A stretch of 64,000 bases of DNA from Symsagittifera roscoffensis (lineage: Eukaryota; Xenacoelomorpha; Acoela; Convolutidae): the NCBI RefSeq assembly GCF_963678635.1, contig NC_087068.1, positions 16,061,872-16,125,871 on the forward strand, in the 5' to 3' direction. Within the stretch, counting starts at the first letter, position 1; every line of letters begins with the position of its first letter. The notes beneath the pieces were generated by a model, which was not told where the DNA came from, did not search any database, and worked only from the letters and a program-made list of their open reading frames with translations. Below, in pieces: positions 23,379 through 36,200 of this stretch. The position numbers were made by a program, and so were the translations under genes.

Positions 23379-26300
23379 AGTGAGGCGATTCTAACTTTGT
23401 TCTCCAGGAACGGAAAAAGTAATAACTTATCAAGGAAGTTATCAGTTTAAAAACTAACTAGTCTACAAGCAACCTTGGAAATAGTTGGAAAGAAAATGCA
23501 AATGATATTGCAAAATAAAGCAACTGAATATCAGGTATTCCACTGCTGTTGTCAAAAATTGCAAAATAGCACAACAAATTTAAGTACATCGAGTTCGTTT
23601 ATTCAGCCCAAGTCTGTTTCCCCAAGTGCTTGGCATGTGTGATGGAATCTGCAATTATTGTGAATGAATAGAGCAGAGGCGTTGGTAGGTAAAGCAAGTT
23701 ACCCAATTCGAAGATGATAAATTTCCAAAATAAATGAAATGAAAACGTCGAATTCAGTGTCGTAATTCTAAACCTTGAAGATTTTTTTGTTTGCCCGAGG
23801 ATCCGTTTTAAAGAGTTAAATTTAGATTGAATACGACAAGAACTGTTCAATTTCCAGATAAAATTTACAAAATTAAAGCTTAACTTATTTATTAACGTTC
23901 GTATTTATTACGAAAAAGGTATATTGTGAAGACGAACAGGAACAAAATACAAAATGAGTCCAGTAACTCAGAAGAAAAGAAGTGATTATGATGATGATAC
24001 AATTTCACACCTTGATCGGAATTATGACTGCAGAAACCGAGTAAAGTAGCCCAGCCCCGAAATAGTTCTATGAAAAAATAAACAACATTTCTCCGTGAAG
24101 ATTAGAAGACGTACTGTTTCTTACACAACGAGATAAATACAAAGTCTATACAGTTTAAAGAGATGACAGATAAATGAGTTGAATGGTTGGCTTCAATTGG
24201 CGATAAAGAAATTTCTGATCCTGTAAGATTCTTGTGACCTGGAGGTGCAACGTTCTACATTAAACACCTGAAATCATGTTAATAAAACTTTTTTTTAAAA
24301 TGGTGAATTCCAAAATAGCACAATTTCCAAGCAACATAACTGCCAACTGGCATAGAAATTATAAGATTTTAAGTGACGTTTACTGTTGATACCTGTCGAA
24401 AACACGACACTTTTAATTGGGTAGGTAAAAGACGGTTTTATTTCGAAGTTGCAGTTTTTAAGATTCCGTTTTAAGATTCAGATAAAAGCGATTTTTTTCG
24501 AATGGAATCGTAAAAAAGTCGTTTTTATGCTGTTGAAACAGAATCATTTAAACTGCAATTTCGAAATAATTCGTTCGAAGTCTACTAATTTTCCTGCAAA
24601 TTAATTAAATGCTAATCTTGCATTAAGATTCGAGTCAAAAATTGATTTAAGCCATTTTCATAAATTTGTTCATACTTTAAATGATACCGTGATATCTTCG
24701 GATATTATGATACAATATAGAACATTATACCAGCCAGTCTTTTGTTCCCAGTCCTTTTTGTACGTAAGTTAAAATTTATTCTACAAATCTATTTTCCTTC
24801 ATCCATTGAAACCTATTGATTGACAATGTCTGTTTAGACTTTTTAAGTTATCGTCCTATCGCAGCAACAAAAAACTAGCTAAGTCAAGCGGCATGACTTT
24901 CTTTCTTTACTTACTTAAGCCCAGGACATGAGTTAACTTTCCAAGCGCTAATATTTAAAATCGGATCCAACATACCAGTTAACTACCCGCAATTAACTAA
25001 CCCCTCCCCGTTATAATAAAATTTAAGCTCGAAAAGATTACTCGCCAGTCATGGGTTTTGTTGCTGTGATAGGTAGACAACTTTAAAGTAGTGGAGACCA
25101 CAGGAACTTTGGAAATATATAGAAAACTCAAAATTTTAGCGTTTCGACTTGATCAGAATATCTCGAAACCTCTCAAAAACCATCAAGCAGTACACCATGA
25201 AGAAATTTAATTAGCCTAGCCCGATCATACTTATCCGCAGTAATAGAGCACAAAAATTGGACACTGAAAATTGTCAATGAATTACTTACGAATTATCTTG
25301 CCGAGTGAAGGTGCACTAAGATAAAACTATAGTACGAAACGAAAACGGGACAAATTTCAGGCTTCTGCTTCAACTAAGGATGGGAGTGGGAAAAGATTAA
25401 CTACGCTGCATTAATGATTCTTTACTCTGCGTATTTTAAGCCGAAGAAGAGTTTACCTTGAACAAACACAGTCGTCGAACCACAAAAGTTTGGTCATTTG
25501 AAAGGTAACCGAAAACGATACTGCTAGTGAAGACATGGACCATAATTTTGTTTAGAAGACCTATGTCTGATGCCCATAAATTAGAGAGCGTTCTATTTAT
25601 AATTCGAATTTTGCTGCATTCCGATTGGTCGAAAATTTGATTTACTTAACCTAATTAACAATTACCCATCCCCTGCTTAACAATTAACATTTTCTTGAAA
25701 AAAGGGGGGTAATTGTTAAGTAGATCCGTCAAAACTTAATCTGCGCTTGTAAATCAAAATTGAACCACTAAGAGTAAAAAAAATGAGAGTAAAAAGCATT
25801 TTAGACCGCTAAAAATCTACCTGAACAAGTGTTTTCATCTTCATCTTCGTCTCATTCAGGACTAAATAAAAGAAGATAAAAATAGTTCCATGAAGTCGAA
25901 CTGACTAGCAAAGGCTTATTTCATTTAATACCAACTAAAAACTCCAATTTGAGCTGTAATCTTAATCTTTTCCTGCATCAGACGCAGGGTTATAATTCCA
26001 CAAATTAGCAATAAGTCAGCCAAGACTCGGATTTAGTGAACTGAGTCAAAAGCGATGATATTATTAAAAGAACTTGTTTTTTTTCAGCCTTATCACATGA
26101 AAAAGTTGGATACTCAATTATTCACTACGCTTCAACTTTTTTACAGAGCGGAAGAATTGAAGTAACTATATAAATTGTCCAAATTAGCAGTTGTTTCCGA
26201 GCCAAAAAAAAAGAATATTTTTCTTACAAGGAGGTCTAAAACTACCATTAATCATTTTGATTCGGCAGCATCGAAATTAGCGCTTTCGCAAATTAAAGTT

Positions 26301-28744
26301 TAAATTGTAAAAGTAAGATACATAATGAGCATTAATATGAAAAAAATTAATTCGGAAGAAAATGATGCTTTGAAGAAAAAACTATGCCTCGGAAGGCAAG
26401 CCGACAATAAAAAGTAGTTAAACGATTGGTCTGTTCAAATTTTCCTCAGAAAAATCAGTTTCCAACCATTACTGGCCCAAAAAGGTATCTGAAAGATGTC
26501 TAAGAATCATAACCAAGCAAGGCCACTTTCTTACAGATACGTACGAATTATTTAGGAAAAAAGTCTGTTTAGGGGAAAAATTCTAGTGAAACCAGCAAGA
26601 TTTCGATAACTACCAATTTCAGCCATGACAAAAAACGTTCAAATGTTCCAAGTCAACGTTTGCACGCTAATAAGGACAATTTTAAAATGTTTCACATACT
26701 CCACAGCGCATCTGAAATTGGTGTCGCGATAACAAGCGAAACATTGGGTAACTATTCGCTGAAACCCTTAAAGCCAAATAAACAAACCAAGCGGAAGAAA
26801 AACAAAAAAAAACAAAGAAAATAATTGTTTCAACTCTTCAACCGCAATTAAGAATATTGTTATTTCGGAAATTTAAAAAAAAAACTGATGCCGCAAGAGT
26901 AAAAATATATATTTAGGGTTGAAATATATTTAAAAAATCGTTTTTGTCAATAAAAATTGTAACAAAAGCACAAAACATCCAGAACAAAGATGCCTGCATC
27001 ATTAAAAAATCTAGAAAGAGCTTTGGGAATGCTACACAAAAGCCAAGTTTTCAAATAAGTCCTTTCTGCGGAACTAAGCAGACAAAATAAGCAGAAAGCA
27101 ATAATTTAAAATAGTCAAAATTTTCTAGTTCCAGGAAAAACAAGTCTCAACTGGAATAAAACTCCGGGGCTTTGTCGTCTCAAGCGTCGTGGTTACAGCA
27201 ACTTGGAATAAAGCTGAACCATCAAGCTACGAGAACTAAATCGACAAAAACAAACAGACGGACGATAGATAATCCGGGGAAAAAAAATTTCTAGTTTGCA
27301 AAAAAGGACCCGACCCGATTCGAAACCCAAATCTCTACCGTCTCAAGCAGTTGTTTTACCTCTATGCTAGATGCACCGGATGGTCAATTGGACTTGAATT
27401 TATAATAATCAAGCGGTAAAAACGCCGAGAAAACACTGAGCAGAACCATTCATGCCGAAAAGAAATTCAGAGAAACTCTTAACTTATAAAAAAGTACCTA
27501 TTAAGTCCCTTTTCCCCTCAGATCATACACACGCTCGCAAAAACTTTTCAGACGTAGCGAAGCAATAGAGGTCACTTAGTCCATATTAATTAGGCCAAAA
27601 TTCACTAAGCCGATAAGGACGAAAAAACGAAAGTGAAATTTTAACAAATCGAGCTGGTATAACTACAACCAATTTGAAAAGCAAACTTCGATTAAGCCGA
27701 AATTTTAAAAAGCTAAAAAAACAACTGCAGTTATAACCGTTTACACCTAAAATAAACGATTCTTAGATGTGGCAACTAATGCGACAAAACATAAGCAGTC
27801 AAATATGAAGCCGAAATTTTTGTGAACCGGAACTATTACCGTTTGAAAAAAAAAAACTGTTTGAAAAAAAAAAACTGTTTGAAAAACCCAAGGTACTACC
27901 AATTCAATGAGTCCTATAGACAAAGTTATTTACGGGAAACCGTCTAGTACCCAAGTGCAATACCCTTGCTATCGCAAGGGTATAAAGATTTCTCTAAGTT
28001 TTTTTTTGGAGTTTTGACATTCAAAAAGGATGACTTTGTAGCAGGCAGGTTTATACAAATCACAAAAAACTCACACCAAAAACAATCAAGAAATTTTGTG
28101 ATGCAGTATGAAAACTCTCGAACTTATACAAAAAAAAAGTTATCTAATATGGAGTCTAAATCAAGAACGAAAAAAAAAGAAAACTAAGAAAAAATTTTTT
28201 AAAAAATCTATAAAATTAAGTTAAAAAAATTAAAAAACACCTGCATCTACGATTAAAATTGCCGAGAGCACACGAAAATTCCCCGAATTGGCAAGTAAGC
28301 CGGCAAAACATAAGCAGATAACCGAAAGTCTGACTATTCAATTTTTGCCGAGAAAATATTTCAATTTCATACGAAAAAAAACAAGGTCCGGTGGGGACTC
28401 TCACTCCAGATCTAAGGGTACGAAGGAAACCGCGTTATCTCCATGCCATGTGGGAAGTTGCCTTCAACTTCCTAAGGTTCACTAATAAAGCAACTTCACA
28501 ATTTTTTACAGCTTTGTAAGAACAGTTGTATACGGGGAAAAAAGTCTAGTTCCGGATTACAAGACACTAGCTATTGCAAGAGCAATAAGTAGCGAAAAAA
28601 CTTAAATAGGGCTAGATAGTGCAGCACGCAATAAAAATTATAATGGACTTCGAGTAAAGTTTCAACGCACTCAATTGAAGCTCTCAAACTTTCGTCTAAC
28701 TAAACCCGACTTACCGAGAACTTTAAAAAAAGAACTTTTAAAAC
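23379..28744. other. Gene-free AT-rich interval
   Basis: I find no conserved coding exon on either strand. A tRNA-like head on the minus strand lies near 27300-27375, with GGTTTCGAATC as B box, and is probably another SINE. A short direct repeat of GTTTGAAAAAAAAAAACT occurs at 27840-27890. The rest shows only simple A- or T-rich runs. Confidence 0.5.
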
Positions 28745-30120
28745 TAGAAAAAACATACCTATCTCGAGCAAGATATATTACGAAAGAATGATAGATTTTG
28801 ATCGAAGCTTCTAGTCACTAAAACGAAGCTCTCAACTCGTATAACCAAGCCCCGACTTACCGAGAAAAAAAAGAAAAAAACTTCTAAGGACAAAAAAAGT
28901 ATACCTTCTATTTCGAGCAGGATAGTATAAAACAAATAATGGATTATGAACAAAACTTCTAAGCACCCAAACGAAGCTATCAACTCTTCGTCTAACCAAG
29001 TAAGCAGGACTTACCGGGACTTTTTTAAAAAAAGAACTTCTAAGGACAGAAAAAAGTATACCTTCTATCTCGAGCAGGATAGTATAAATTACATAAAGGA
29101 CAATGAACGAAACTTCTAAACACTCAAACGAAGCTCTCAACTTTTCGTCTAACCAACCCCCGACTTCCCGGGACCTTTTTTTAAAAAAAACTTCTAAAGA
29201 CGAAAAGGTATACCTTTTTTATCTCGAGCAGGATATAGTTTAAAATACATAATGGATAATGAACGAAACTTCTAAACAATCAAACGAAGCTCTCAACTTT
29301 TCGTCTAACCAACCCCCGACCTACCGAGAATTAAAAGAAAAAACTTCTAAGACAAAAAATATACCTTCTATCTCGAGCAGGATGGTATCAAAAACAATGG
29401 ATTATGAACGAAATTTCTTAAGCACTCAAACGAAGCTCTCAGCTCTTCGTCTAACCAAACCCCGACTTGCCGGGAATTTGTAAAAAAAAACTTCTTAAGA
29501 CAGAAAAAGTATACCTTTTATCTCAAACAGGATACAGTATAAAACGCAAAATGGATTTTTAACAAAAGTTCCAAGCAATCAAACGAAGCTCGCAACTCTT
29601 CGACTAACTAAACCCCCGACTTCCGGGACCTTTTTTAAAAAAAAACTTCTAAAGACGAAAAGGTATACCTTTTTTATCTCGAGCAGGATATAGTTTAAAA
29701 TACATAATGGATAATGAACGAAACTTCTAAACAATCAAACGAAGCTCTCAACTTTTCGTCTAACCAACCCCCGACCTACCGAGAATTAAAAGAAAAAACT
29801 TCTAAGACAAAAAATATACCTTCTATCTCGAGCAGGATGGTATAAAAAACAATGGATTATGAACGAAATTTCTTAAGCACTCAAACGAAGCTCTCAACTC
29901 TTCGTCTAACCAAACCCCGACTTGCCGGGAATTTGTAAAAAAAAAAAAAAACTTCTTAAGACAGAAAAAGTATACCTTTTATCTCAAACAGGATACAGTA
30001 TAGAACGCAAAATGGATTTTTAACAGAAGTTCCAAGCAATCAAACGAAGCTCGCAACTCTTCGACTAACTAAACCCCCGACTTCCCGAGAATTAAGAGAA
30101 CGAACTTCTAAAGACAAAAA
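28745..30120. repeat. ~153-bp satellite array with a three-unit higher-order repeat
   Basis: About nine units share AACTTCTAAAGACRAAAA, GTATACCTTCTATCTCGAGC, AGGAT.AGTATAAAA, AAACGAAGCTCTCAACTCTTC and TCTAACCAACCCCCGACTTACCG. Unit marks fall near 28879, 29034, 29187, 29340, 29489, 29643, 29795, 29950 and 30103. Three neighbouring unit types (29187-29640) recur almost unchanged as a block at 29643-30100, a period of about 456 bp. That is higher-order amplification, as in centromeric or heterochromatic satellites. There is no unique spacer, so it is not a CRISPR-like array. Confidence 0.9.
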
Positions 30121-31917
30121 AGTGTACCTTCTATTTCGAGCAGGACAGGACACACTACGCTATTCAGGGACACAGTGCATTAACAAATGCAACTGCTTGA
30201 ACATTTTAATTACTGGTTGAATGTATACGTTGAATAGAACAATTTGAACATGCGGCATTGGGTGTTTTCTTGTGAACGCTTCGGCGCGTTCAAGAGTGCA
30301 GATAACAAAGTAATGCAGATTGCAAAAATGAACCGTTCTAGAATAAATTAGCTTCTTTTTAATTTTCCAATGAATTTAGCTGGGGGTTTGACTGATAGCT
30401 AAAAGTAAATCAGATAATTTCAAGGAGGCGAGGCGGATTTTCGGATCACTTGCGATACAATGCAAGCGCATCATTGCAAGCTAGCGGATAGAAAATGAGA
30501 CGGAAAAAAAAAACAAAATAGAAAAAATTCTTTTGGGAAATATGAAAAAAATTCAGACAGAAGCAAAACAGAACTTCGCATCACTTGCGATACCACATAT
30601 AAATAGCATCGCAAACTAGCAGACAGAGAAGAACAAAAAATAACCACTAAGTCCATAAAGATTTTAACAAAAAAAGCAAAACTAAAACTTCAAGATTTTG
30701 TCTGGAGTGATATTCTATATGCGGAAAATACATCTAGTAACACAATCAACGGCAATTAATGAAAAATCAAAAACCATTATCGAGCGGCAACTGCGCCAAC
30801 AAACCTTGGGTAAAACCAGTAGAACCGAAACAAACTTGTTGTTATGAAAAACTTTGAACTATAATTTCTTTTCATTGTGCGATCCAGAGGGGAAAAGAAT
30901 ATAGACGAAGTCAAATTTAGTAAACTATCAACAGCAGAAGTAAATCAAAACACTTAAAGCAACTACAATATAAATCGTGTGCATTTCTATGATGTGACAC
31001 TTAAGTCGACTAAACAAGCAGACACATAATAAGCAGACACATTTTTTATGAGCGGAATTTTTCCGTTTGAAAAAAAAAAAAAAACTAGTCCTGTCAGACT
31101 CCAACCCAGGATATTTGCCGTCCCAGGGGTATTCGTGACTTCCAGACAAAGTAGGCCGCATACGCACAAAACTAATTATGAACTTTATCTAAATTTACCA
31201 TTTTTAATTTTGACCATTCAGTGAACGAAGTTAATTACAGAGGGAAAAGTCTAGCATCCGATTGCACTACCCTGGCTGATCGCAAGGGTATTAAAATGTT
31301 AATTGCTGTAATGGTTGTATACTGACAAAAATGTAGATCAACTAATTAAGGAAGTATTTTGTTTGCTTTCATTGATACCAGAAGCAATTACAATAGTTTT
31401 CTTGATTTCTCTTGCCAGCGACTTAATGTTCACAGCTGTATCTTTTGTTTTTTCCTCGTAAAACGTTGTTTTGAACACAAATTTTGGCACTCAGCATTTA
31501 TATCAAGACTCTTTTACTTTGGCACCCTTTATCTGAACACAATCGGCCTTCAATTTCTCTGCCCAAGAAATTGTTTGACACATAGGCGAAGCAGAGATTT
31601 GCAGCACTTGCTATGCAAAAAATATATGCCAAAATTACCTCGTAAAAATTTATTGTGAAACAGCATCACATTTTCCAACAAATTCAAAATTTTGCAAAAT
31701 AAGAACGATCTAGTCATTCTCCAACCCTTAAAATTCATAAAAGTCCTTTATTAAAAGAAGAAAACAAAATTCAAAAAATTCAAAAAGCCACCTTCCAAAA
31801 CTTAATAAAAATGAAATAAAACACAAAAAACTCGACAATTTCTTGGAACTCAACTAATTGCACAAACCGTAACATATTGAAAAAATTTCTAATTTGAGTG
31901 AGGTAAGCCAAAATGTT
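30074..31917. repeat. 1.84-kb tandem duplication, copy 1
   Basis: Begins with the last satellite unit (CCCCCGACTTCCCGAGAATT) and ends GGTAAGCCAAAATGTT. It matches copy 2 with only a handful of differences seen: GATAACAAAG/GATAAAAAAG, one A-run length, and GGGTATTAAAA/GGGTTTTAAAA. It carries a tRNA-like SINE segment at about 31085-31160 (minus strand) and a SINE-tail motif GGCGAAGC near 31585. No coding gene is seen. Confidence 0.95.
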
Positions 31918-33760
31918 CCCCCGACTTCCCGAGAATTAAGAGAACGAACTTCTAAAGACAAAAAAGTGTACCTTCTATTTCGAGCAGGACAGGACACACT
32001 ACGCTATTCAGGGACACAGTGCATTAACAAATGCAACTGCTTGAACATTTTAATTACTGGTTGAATGTATACGTTGAATAGAACAATTTGAACATGCGGC
32101 ATTGGGTGTTTTCTTGTGAACGCTTCGGCGCGTTCAAGAGTGCAGATAAAAAAGTAATGCAGATTGCAAAAATGAACCGTTCTAGAATAAATTAGCTTCT
32201 TTTTAATTTTCCAATGAATTTAGCTGGGGGTTTGACTGATAGCTAAAAGTAAATCAGATAATTTCAAGGAGGCGAGGCGGATTTTCGGATCACTTGCGAT
32301 ACAATGCAAGCGCATCATTGCAAGCTAGCGGATAGAAAATGAGACGGAAAAAAAAAAACAAAATAGAAAAAATTCTTTTGGGAAATATGAAAAAAATTCA
32401 GACAGAAGCAAAACAGAACTTCGCATCACTTGCGATACCACATATAAATAGCATCGCAAACTAGCAGACAGAGAAGAACAAAAAATAACCACTAAGTCCA
32501 TAAAGATTTTAACAAAAAAAGCAAAACTAAAACTTCAAGATTTTGTCTGGAGTGATATTCTATATGCGGAAAATACATCTAGTAACACAATCAACGGCAA
32601 TTAATGAAAAATCAAAAACCATTATCGAGCGGCAACTGCGCCAACAAACCTTGGGTAAAACCAGTAGAACCGAAACAAACTTGTTGTTATGAAAAACTTT
32701 GAACTATAATTTCTTTTCATTGTGCGATCCAGAGGGGAAAAGAATATAGACGAAGTCAAATTTAGTAAACTATCAACAGCAGAAGTAAATCAAAACACTT
32801 AAAGCAACTACAATATAAATCGTGTGCATTTCTATGATGTGACACTTAAGTCGACTAAACAAGCAGACACATAATAAGCAGACACATTTTTTATGAGCGG
32901 AATTTTTCCGTTTGAAAAAAAAAAAAACTAGTCCTGTCAGACTCCAACCCAGGATATTTGCCGTCCCAGGGGTATTCGTGACTTCCAGACAAAGTAGGCC
33001 GCATACGCACAAAACTAATTATGAACTTTATCTAAATTTACCATTTTTAATTTTGACCATTCAGTGAACGAAGTTAATTACAGAGGGAAAAGTCTAGCAT
33101 CCGATTGCACTACCCTGGCTGATCGCAAGGGTTTTAAAATGTTAATTGCTGTAATGGTTGTATACTGACAAAAATGTAGATCAACTAATTAAGGAAGTAT
33201 TTTGTTTGCTTTCATTGATACCAGAAGCAATTACAATAGTTTTCTTGATTTCTCTTGCCAGCGACTTAATGTTCACAGCTGTATCTTTTGTTTTTTCCTC
33301 GTAAAACGTTGTTTTGAACACAAATTTTGGCACTCAGCATTTATATCAAGACTCTTTTACTTTGGCACCCTTTATCTGAACACAATCGGCCTTCAATTTC
33401 TCTGCCCAAGAAATTGTTTGACACATAGGCGAAGCAGAGATTTGCAGCACTTGCTATGCAAAAAATATATGCCAAAATTACCTCGTAAAAATTTATTGTG
33501 AAACAGCATCACATTTTCCAACAAATTCAAAATTTTGCAAAATAAGAACGATCTAGTCATTCTCCAACCCTTAAAATTCATAAAAGTCCTTTATTAAAAG
33601 AAGAAAACAAAATTCAAAAAATTCAAAAAGCCACCTTCCAAAACTTAATAAAAATGAAATAAAACACAAAAAACTCGACAATTTCTTGGAACTCAACTAA
33701 TTGCACAAACCGTAACATATTGAAAAAATTTCTAATTTGAGTGAGGTAAGCCAAAATGTT
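31918..33760. repeat. 1.84-kb tandem duplication, copy 2
   Basis: Near-identical direct copy of the preceding segment, joined head to tail with no spacer, ending at GGTAAGCCAAAATGTT before unrelated sequence. Near identity in non-coding DNA means it is either very recent or an assembly duplication. Confidence 0.95.
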
Positions 33761-34234
33761 AGGTAAAATCCATGCTGTGGTAAATCAGTCGACAAAAGCA
33801 GAAAAACAGAAGTCCGTCAAGATTTTTTGACTAGCGTAGAACTTTCTTAAAAAAACAGATCCTGGCCGGATTCGAACCTGCTAAAGTCGTTATTCCGCTT
33901 TGATAACGTGTAAAATCAAATCCGTTCACTATGCTCCAGATAATGATCCCGAAACCAAAACTCAGACGCTCATATGCCATTTCTTGTAAGTAAAAAAACG
34001 AGTGTCAGCATTTTGGGTCTATGCAAATTTAAAATTTTTCGGTATGGTTAAAAAATATACTGCAATAGCCAAAAAAAACTATTCCGTCGTTGAAATGTTG
34101 TTTCTTGTGATTTTTTTAACAAAAAATTTTGCTCGAGCTTAAAAAACTCCCAATAATGCTTCGTGACGCAAAATCATTCAAAAAAGCTGCTGATTTAATA
34201 CTTTTAAAAGATCTCAACCATTTAACATCCGGTA
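33761..34234. other. Intergenic spacer with a tRNA-like B box
   Basis: The minus strand at 33862-33910 reads TAGCAGGTTCGAATCCGGCC, a perfect pol III B box, with a poor A box before it. This is likely a SINE fragment. Nothing else recognisable. Confidence 0.4.
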
Positions 34235-34471
34235 TCACCCAGAATCAATCCCCTGATCTCCTGACTGAGACTCACTTGCCATAAGCACAGTGCTTTCTTT
34301 GACACGATTTAGATAATGTTGTACAAAAAACCGAGAAACAATCTGTCCAACCAATGCCGCGCACAGTAATACAAAGCTACCCTTGAGCAACGAGTCAGTG
34401 TATTTCAGCATAAATATCCAACTTCCAGCTCGCAACGACAACCGATAAAAATTCAAATCGAGCGCTTCCAC
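34235..34471 (-). CDS. Small single-pass membrane protein, unassigned
   Basis: The open frame codes for about 83 residues from an upstream stop, but the first ATG is at 34411, giving a 58-aa protein that starts MLKYTDSLLKG. One hydrophobic helix (SFVLLCAALVGQIVSRFF) is followed by a basic stretch and a polar, Ser/Asp-rich tail. That layout resembles small mitochondrial inner-membrane assembly factors such as COX14, but I cannot assign it. It begins ~90 nt downstream of the FH poly(A) signal on the same strand, so it may be a downstream operon gene or an exon of a longer gene. Coding status is moderate: the amino-acid pattern looks protein-like, without homology proof. Confidence 0.45.
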   Translation of the reverse strand: MEALDLNFYRLSLRAGSWIFMLKYTDSLLKGSFVLLCAALVGQIVSRFFVQHYLNRVKESTVLMASESQSGDQGIDSG

Positions 34472-34502
34472 GATTAAATAAATCTCTCAGAATTAGACAA
34501 TC

Positions 34503-34508
34503 TTTATT
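34503..34508 (-). terminator. Poly(A) signal AATAAA for FH
   Basis: Canonical AATAAA on the minus strand about 130 nt after the FH stop codon; the only one seen in the short gap before the next ORF. Confidence 0.6.
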
Positions 34509-34636
34509 AGTAATCAAGGTCATCAAGTTTCGCGTTTAACTGATATAATGCACAAATGCATCAAATATACAATTTTTATAAGTTTCTCATCAAACAGACC
34601 TTCTCAACCCCTATTTCATCTGTAATTGCATCCACC

Positions 34637-36154
34637 TTAATCAGATGGCCCCAACATATTTTCTGGCTTAACCCAATCATTAAATTGCTGCTCAGTCAGT
34701 AATCCCAATTTAAGGGCCGCCTCTTTAAGTGTAGTTCCTTCTTTGTGAGCCGTCTTTGCAATTTTAGCCGCATTGTCATAGCCAATATGCGGATTTAAAG
34801 CCGTCACTAACATTAACGACTCATGCAACAGTTTCTCGATCTGAACGCTATTCGCCAGAATTCCGACAACGCAGTTCTTCCGGAATGACTCGCACGAATC
34901 AGAAATAAGTCTAATCGATCGCAGAACATTCGCTACTATCATCGGTTTGAACACATTAAGCTCAAAATGGCCGTTGCTACCTCCGATTGTAACCGCTACG
35001 TGGTTGCCCATAACTTGCGCGGCTACCATTGTTATAGCTTCACATTGTGTAGGGTTAACTTTTCCAGGCATGATGCTACTTCCTGGTTCATTTTCTGGTA
35101 AAATCAGCTCTCCCAAACCACATCTGGGTCCGGATCCTAACAATCTAATATCGTTCGCAATCTTCATTAAACTAACTGCAATAACATTCAGAGCTCCTGA
35201 TATTTCAACCATAGCATCATGAGCAGCTAGAGCTTCGAACTTGTTTGGCGCGTTTGTAAATGGGAGTCCAGTAATATCGCTTATGTTGGCAGCGACACTT
35301 TCAGCGAAGCCCTTTTTGGTATTCAAACCAGTGCCAACAGCTGTGCCTCCAATAGCTAGTTCATAAACCCTTGGCAAACATCCTTTCACACGTTCGATGC
35401 CGTTTTTCAGTTGTTGCACATACGCGCTGAATTCTTGGCCTAGAGTTAAAGGAACTGCATCTTGAGTATGAGTTCTTCCGATTTTAACAATTTGACTAAA
35501 TTCTTCCGATTTATTATTCAAAGCTTCAGCTAAATTTCCCATGGCAGGTATTAGCTTTGAAGTCGTTTCCATAGCAACCGCAACATGCATAGCTGTCGGA
35601 AAAGTGTCATTTGAACTTTGACTTTTGTTGACGTGATCGTTAGGGTGCACGGGGTCTTTGCTTCCAAGTTTCCCGCCCAAAATCTCTATCGCTCGGTTAC
35701 TAATAACCTCATTAACATTCATATTACTCTGAGTTCCGCTACCTGTTTGCCAAATTACGAGCGGAAAATGACTGTTCAATTTTCCTTCTACAATTTCATC
35801 GGCCGCTTCTGCAATAGCGTTTGCTACTTTCTGATCAAGGCCATGCTTTACATTAGCTAATGCTGCTGCTTTTTTCAATATACCAAACGCTTTGATAACA
35901 GGCAACGGCATTCGTTCGCTCTCGCCACCAATGTCAAAATTCATGGTCGACCGTTTTGTCTGAGCGCCATAATATTTCTCGTTCGGGATTTCGAGTTTCC
36001 CAAAAGTATCGCTTTCGGTTCTGAAGTCTGACATTCTTCTGTTTACGTTTACAGAGGTTAAATTAAGTTGAGTTAATGTGCGGTTGCTGGTTAGTTTGAG
36101 GTTTGTAGTTGAAGCCAAAATTGACCGGGTAGCTCTACTCGAGGATCTTATCAT
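34637..36154 (-). CDS. FH: Fumarate hydratase, class II, mitochondrial
   Basis: Hydrates fumarate to L-malate in the TCA cycle as a homotetramer. 505 aa, close to the animal FH length (510). Seen: a basic, Ser/Thr-rich N-terminus of ~40 residues with no acidic residue, fitting a matrix-targeting peptide; [10 protein letters not shown] at 137-146; [12 protein letters not shown] at 172-183; GRTHTQDA with His229; and the family signature [11 protein letters not shown] at 358-368 with the catalytic serine loop. A second Met at 41 (MSDFRTESD) could give the cytosolic form known in other animals. The coding region is intronless, whereas most animal FH genes have many introns. A good 3' splice acceptor lies 40 nt before the ATG. 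Confidence 0.98.
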   Translation of the reverse strand: MIRSSSRATRSILASTTNLKLTSNRTLTQLNLTSVNVNRRMSDFRTESDTFGKLEIPNEKYYGAQTKRSTMNFDIGGESERMPLPVIKAFGILKKAAALANVKHGLDQKVANAIAEAADEIVEGKLNSHFPLVIWQTGSGTQSNMNVNEVISNRAIEILGGKLGSKDPVHPNDHVNKSQSSNDTFPTAMHVAVAMETTSKLIPAMGNLAEALNNKSEEFSQIVKIGRTHTQDAVPLTLGQEFSAYVQQLKNGIERVKGCLPRVYELAIGGTAVGTGLNTKKGFAESVAANISDITGLPFTNAPNKFEALAAHDAMVEISGALNVIAVSLMKIANDIRLLGSGPRCGLGELILPENEPGSSIMPGKVNPTQCEAITMVAAQVMGNHVAVTIGGSNGHFELNVFKPMIVANVLRSIRLISDSCESFRKNCVVGILANSVQIEKLLHESLMLVTALNPHIGYDNAAKIAKTAHKEGTTLKEAALKLGLLTEQQFNDWVKPENMLGPSD

Positions 36155-36194
36155 GTCTCGAAGAGTGCGTTGATGTAATCATTCAAAGAAGCGT

Positions 36195-36200
36195 CTGAAA
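36195..36200 (-). promoter_or_regulatory. 3' splice acceptor 40 nt upstream of the FH start codon
   Basis: The minus strand reads GATATATTTCAG|ACGCTTC, then 40 nt to the ATG. It may be a 5'UTR intron end or a spliced-leader trans-splice site. Confidence 0.5.

Noticed and set aside
28745..30120. CRISPR-like array
   Set aside because: Units of ~153 bp repeat over their full length with no unique spacers, in an animal genome.
31359..31658. 99-codon plus-strand ORF, present again at 33202-33501
   Set aside because: Part of the recent 1.84-kb duplication; composition is that of AT-rich non-coding DNA and it overlaps the SINE tail.
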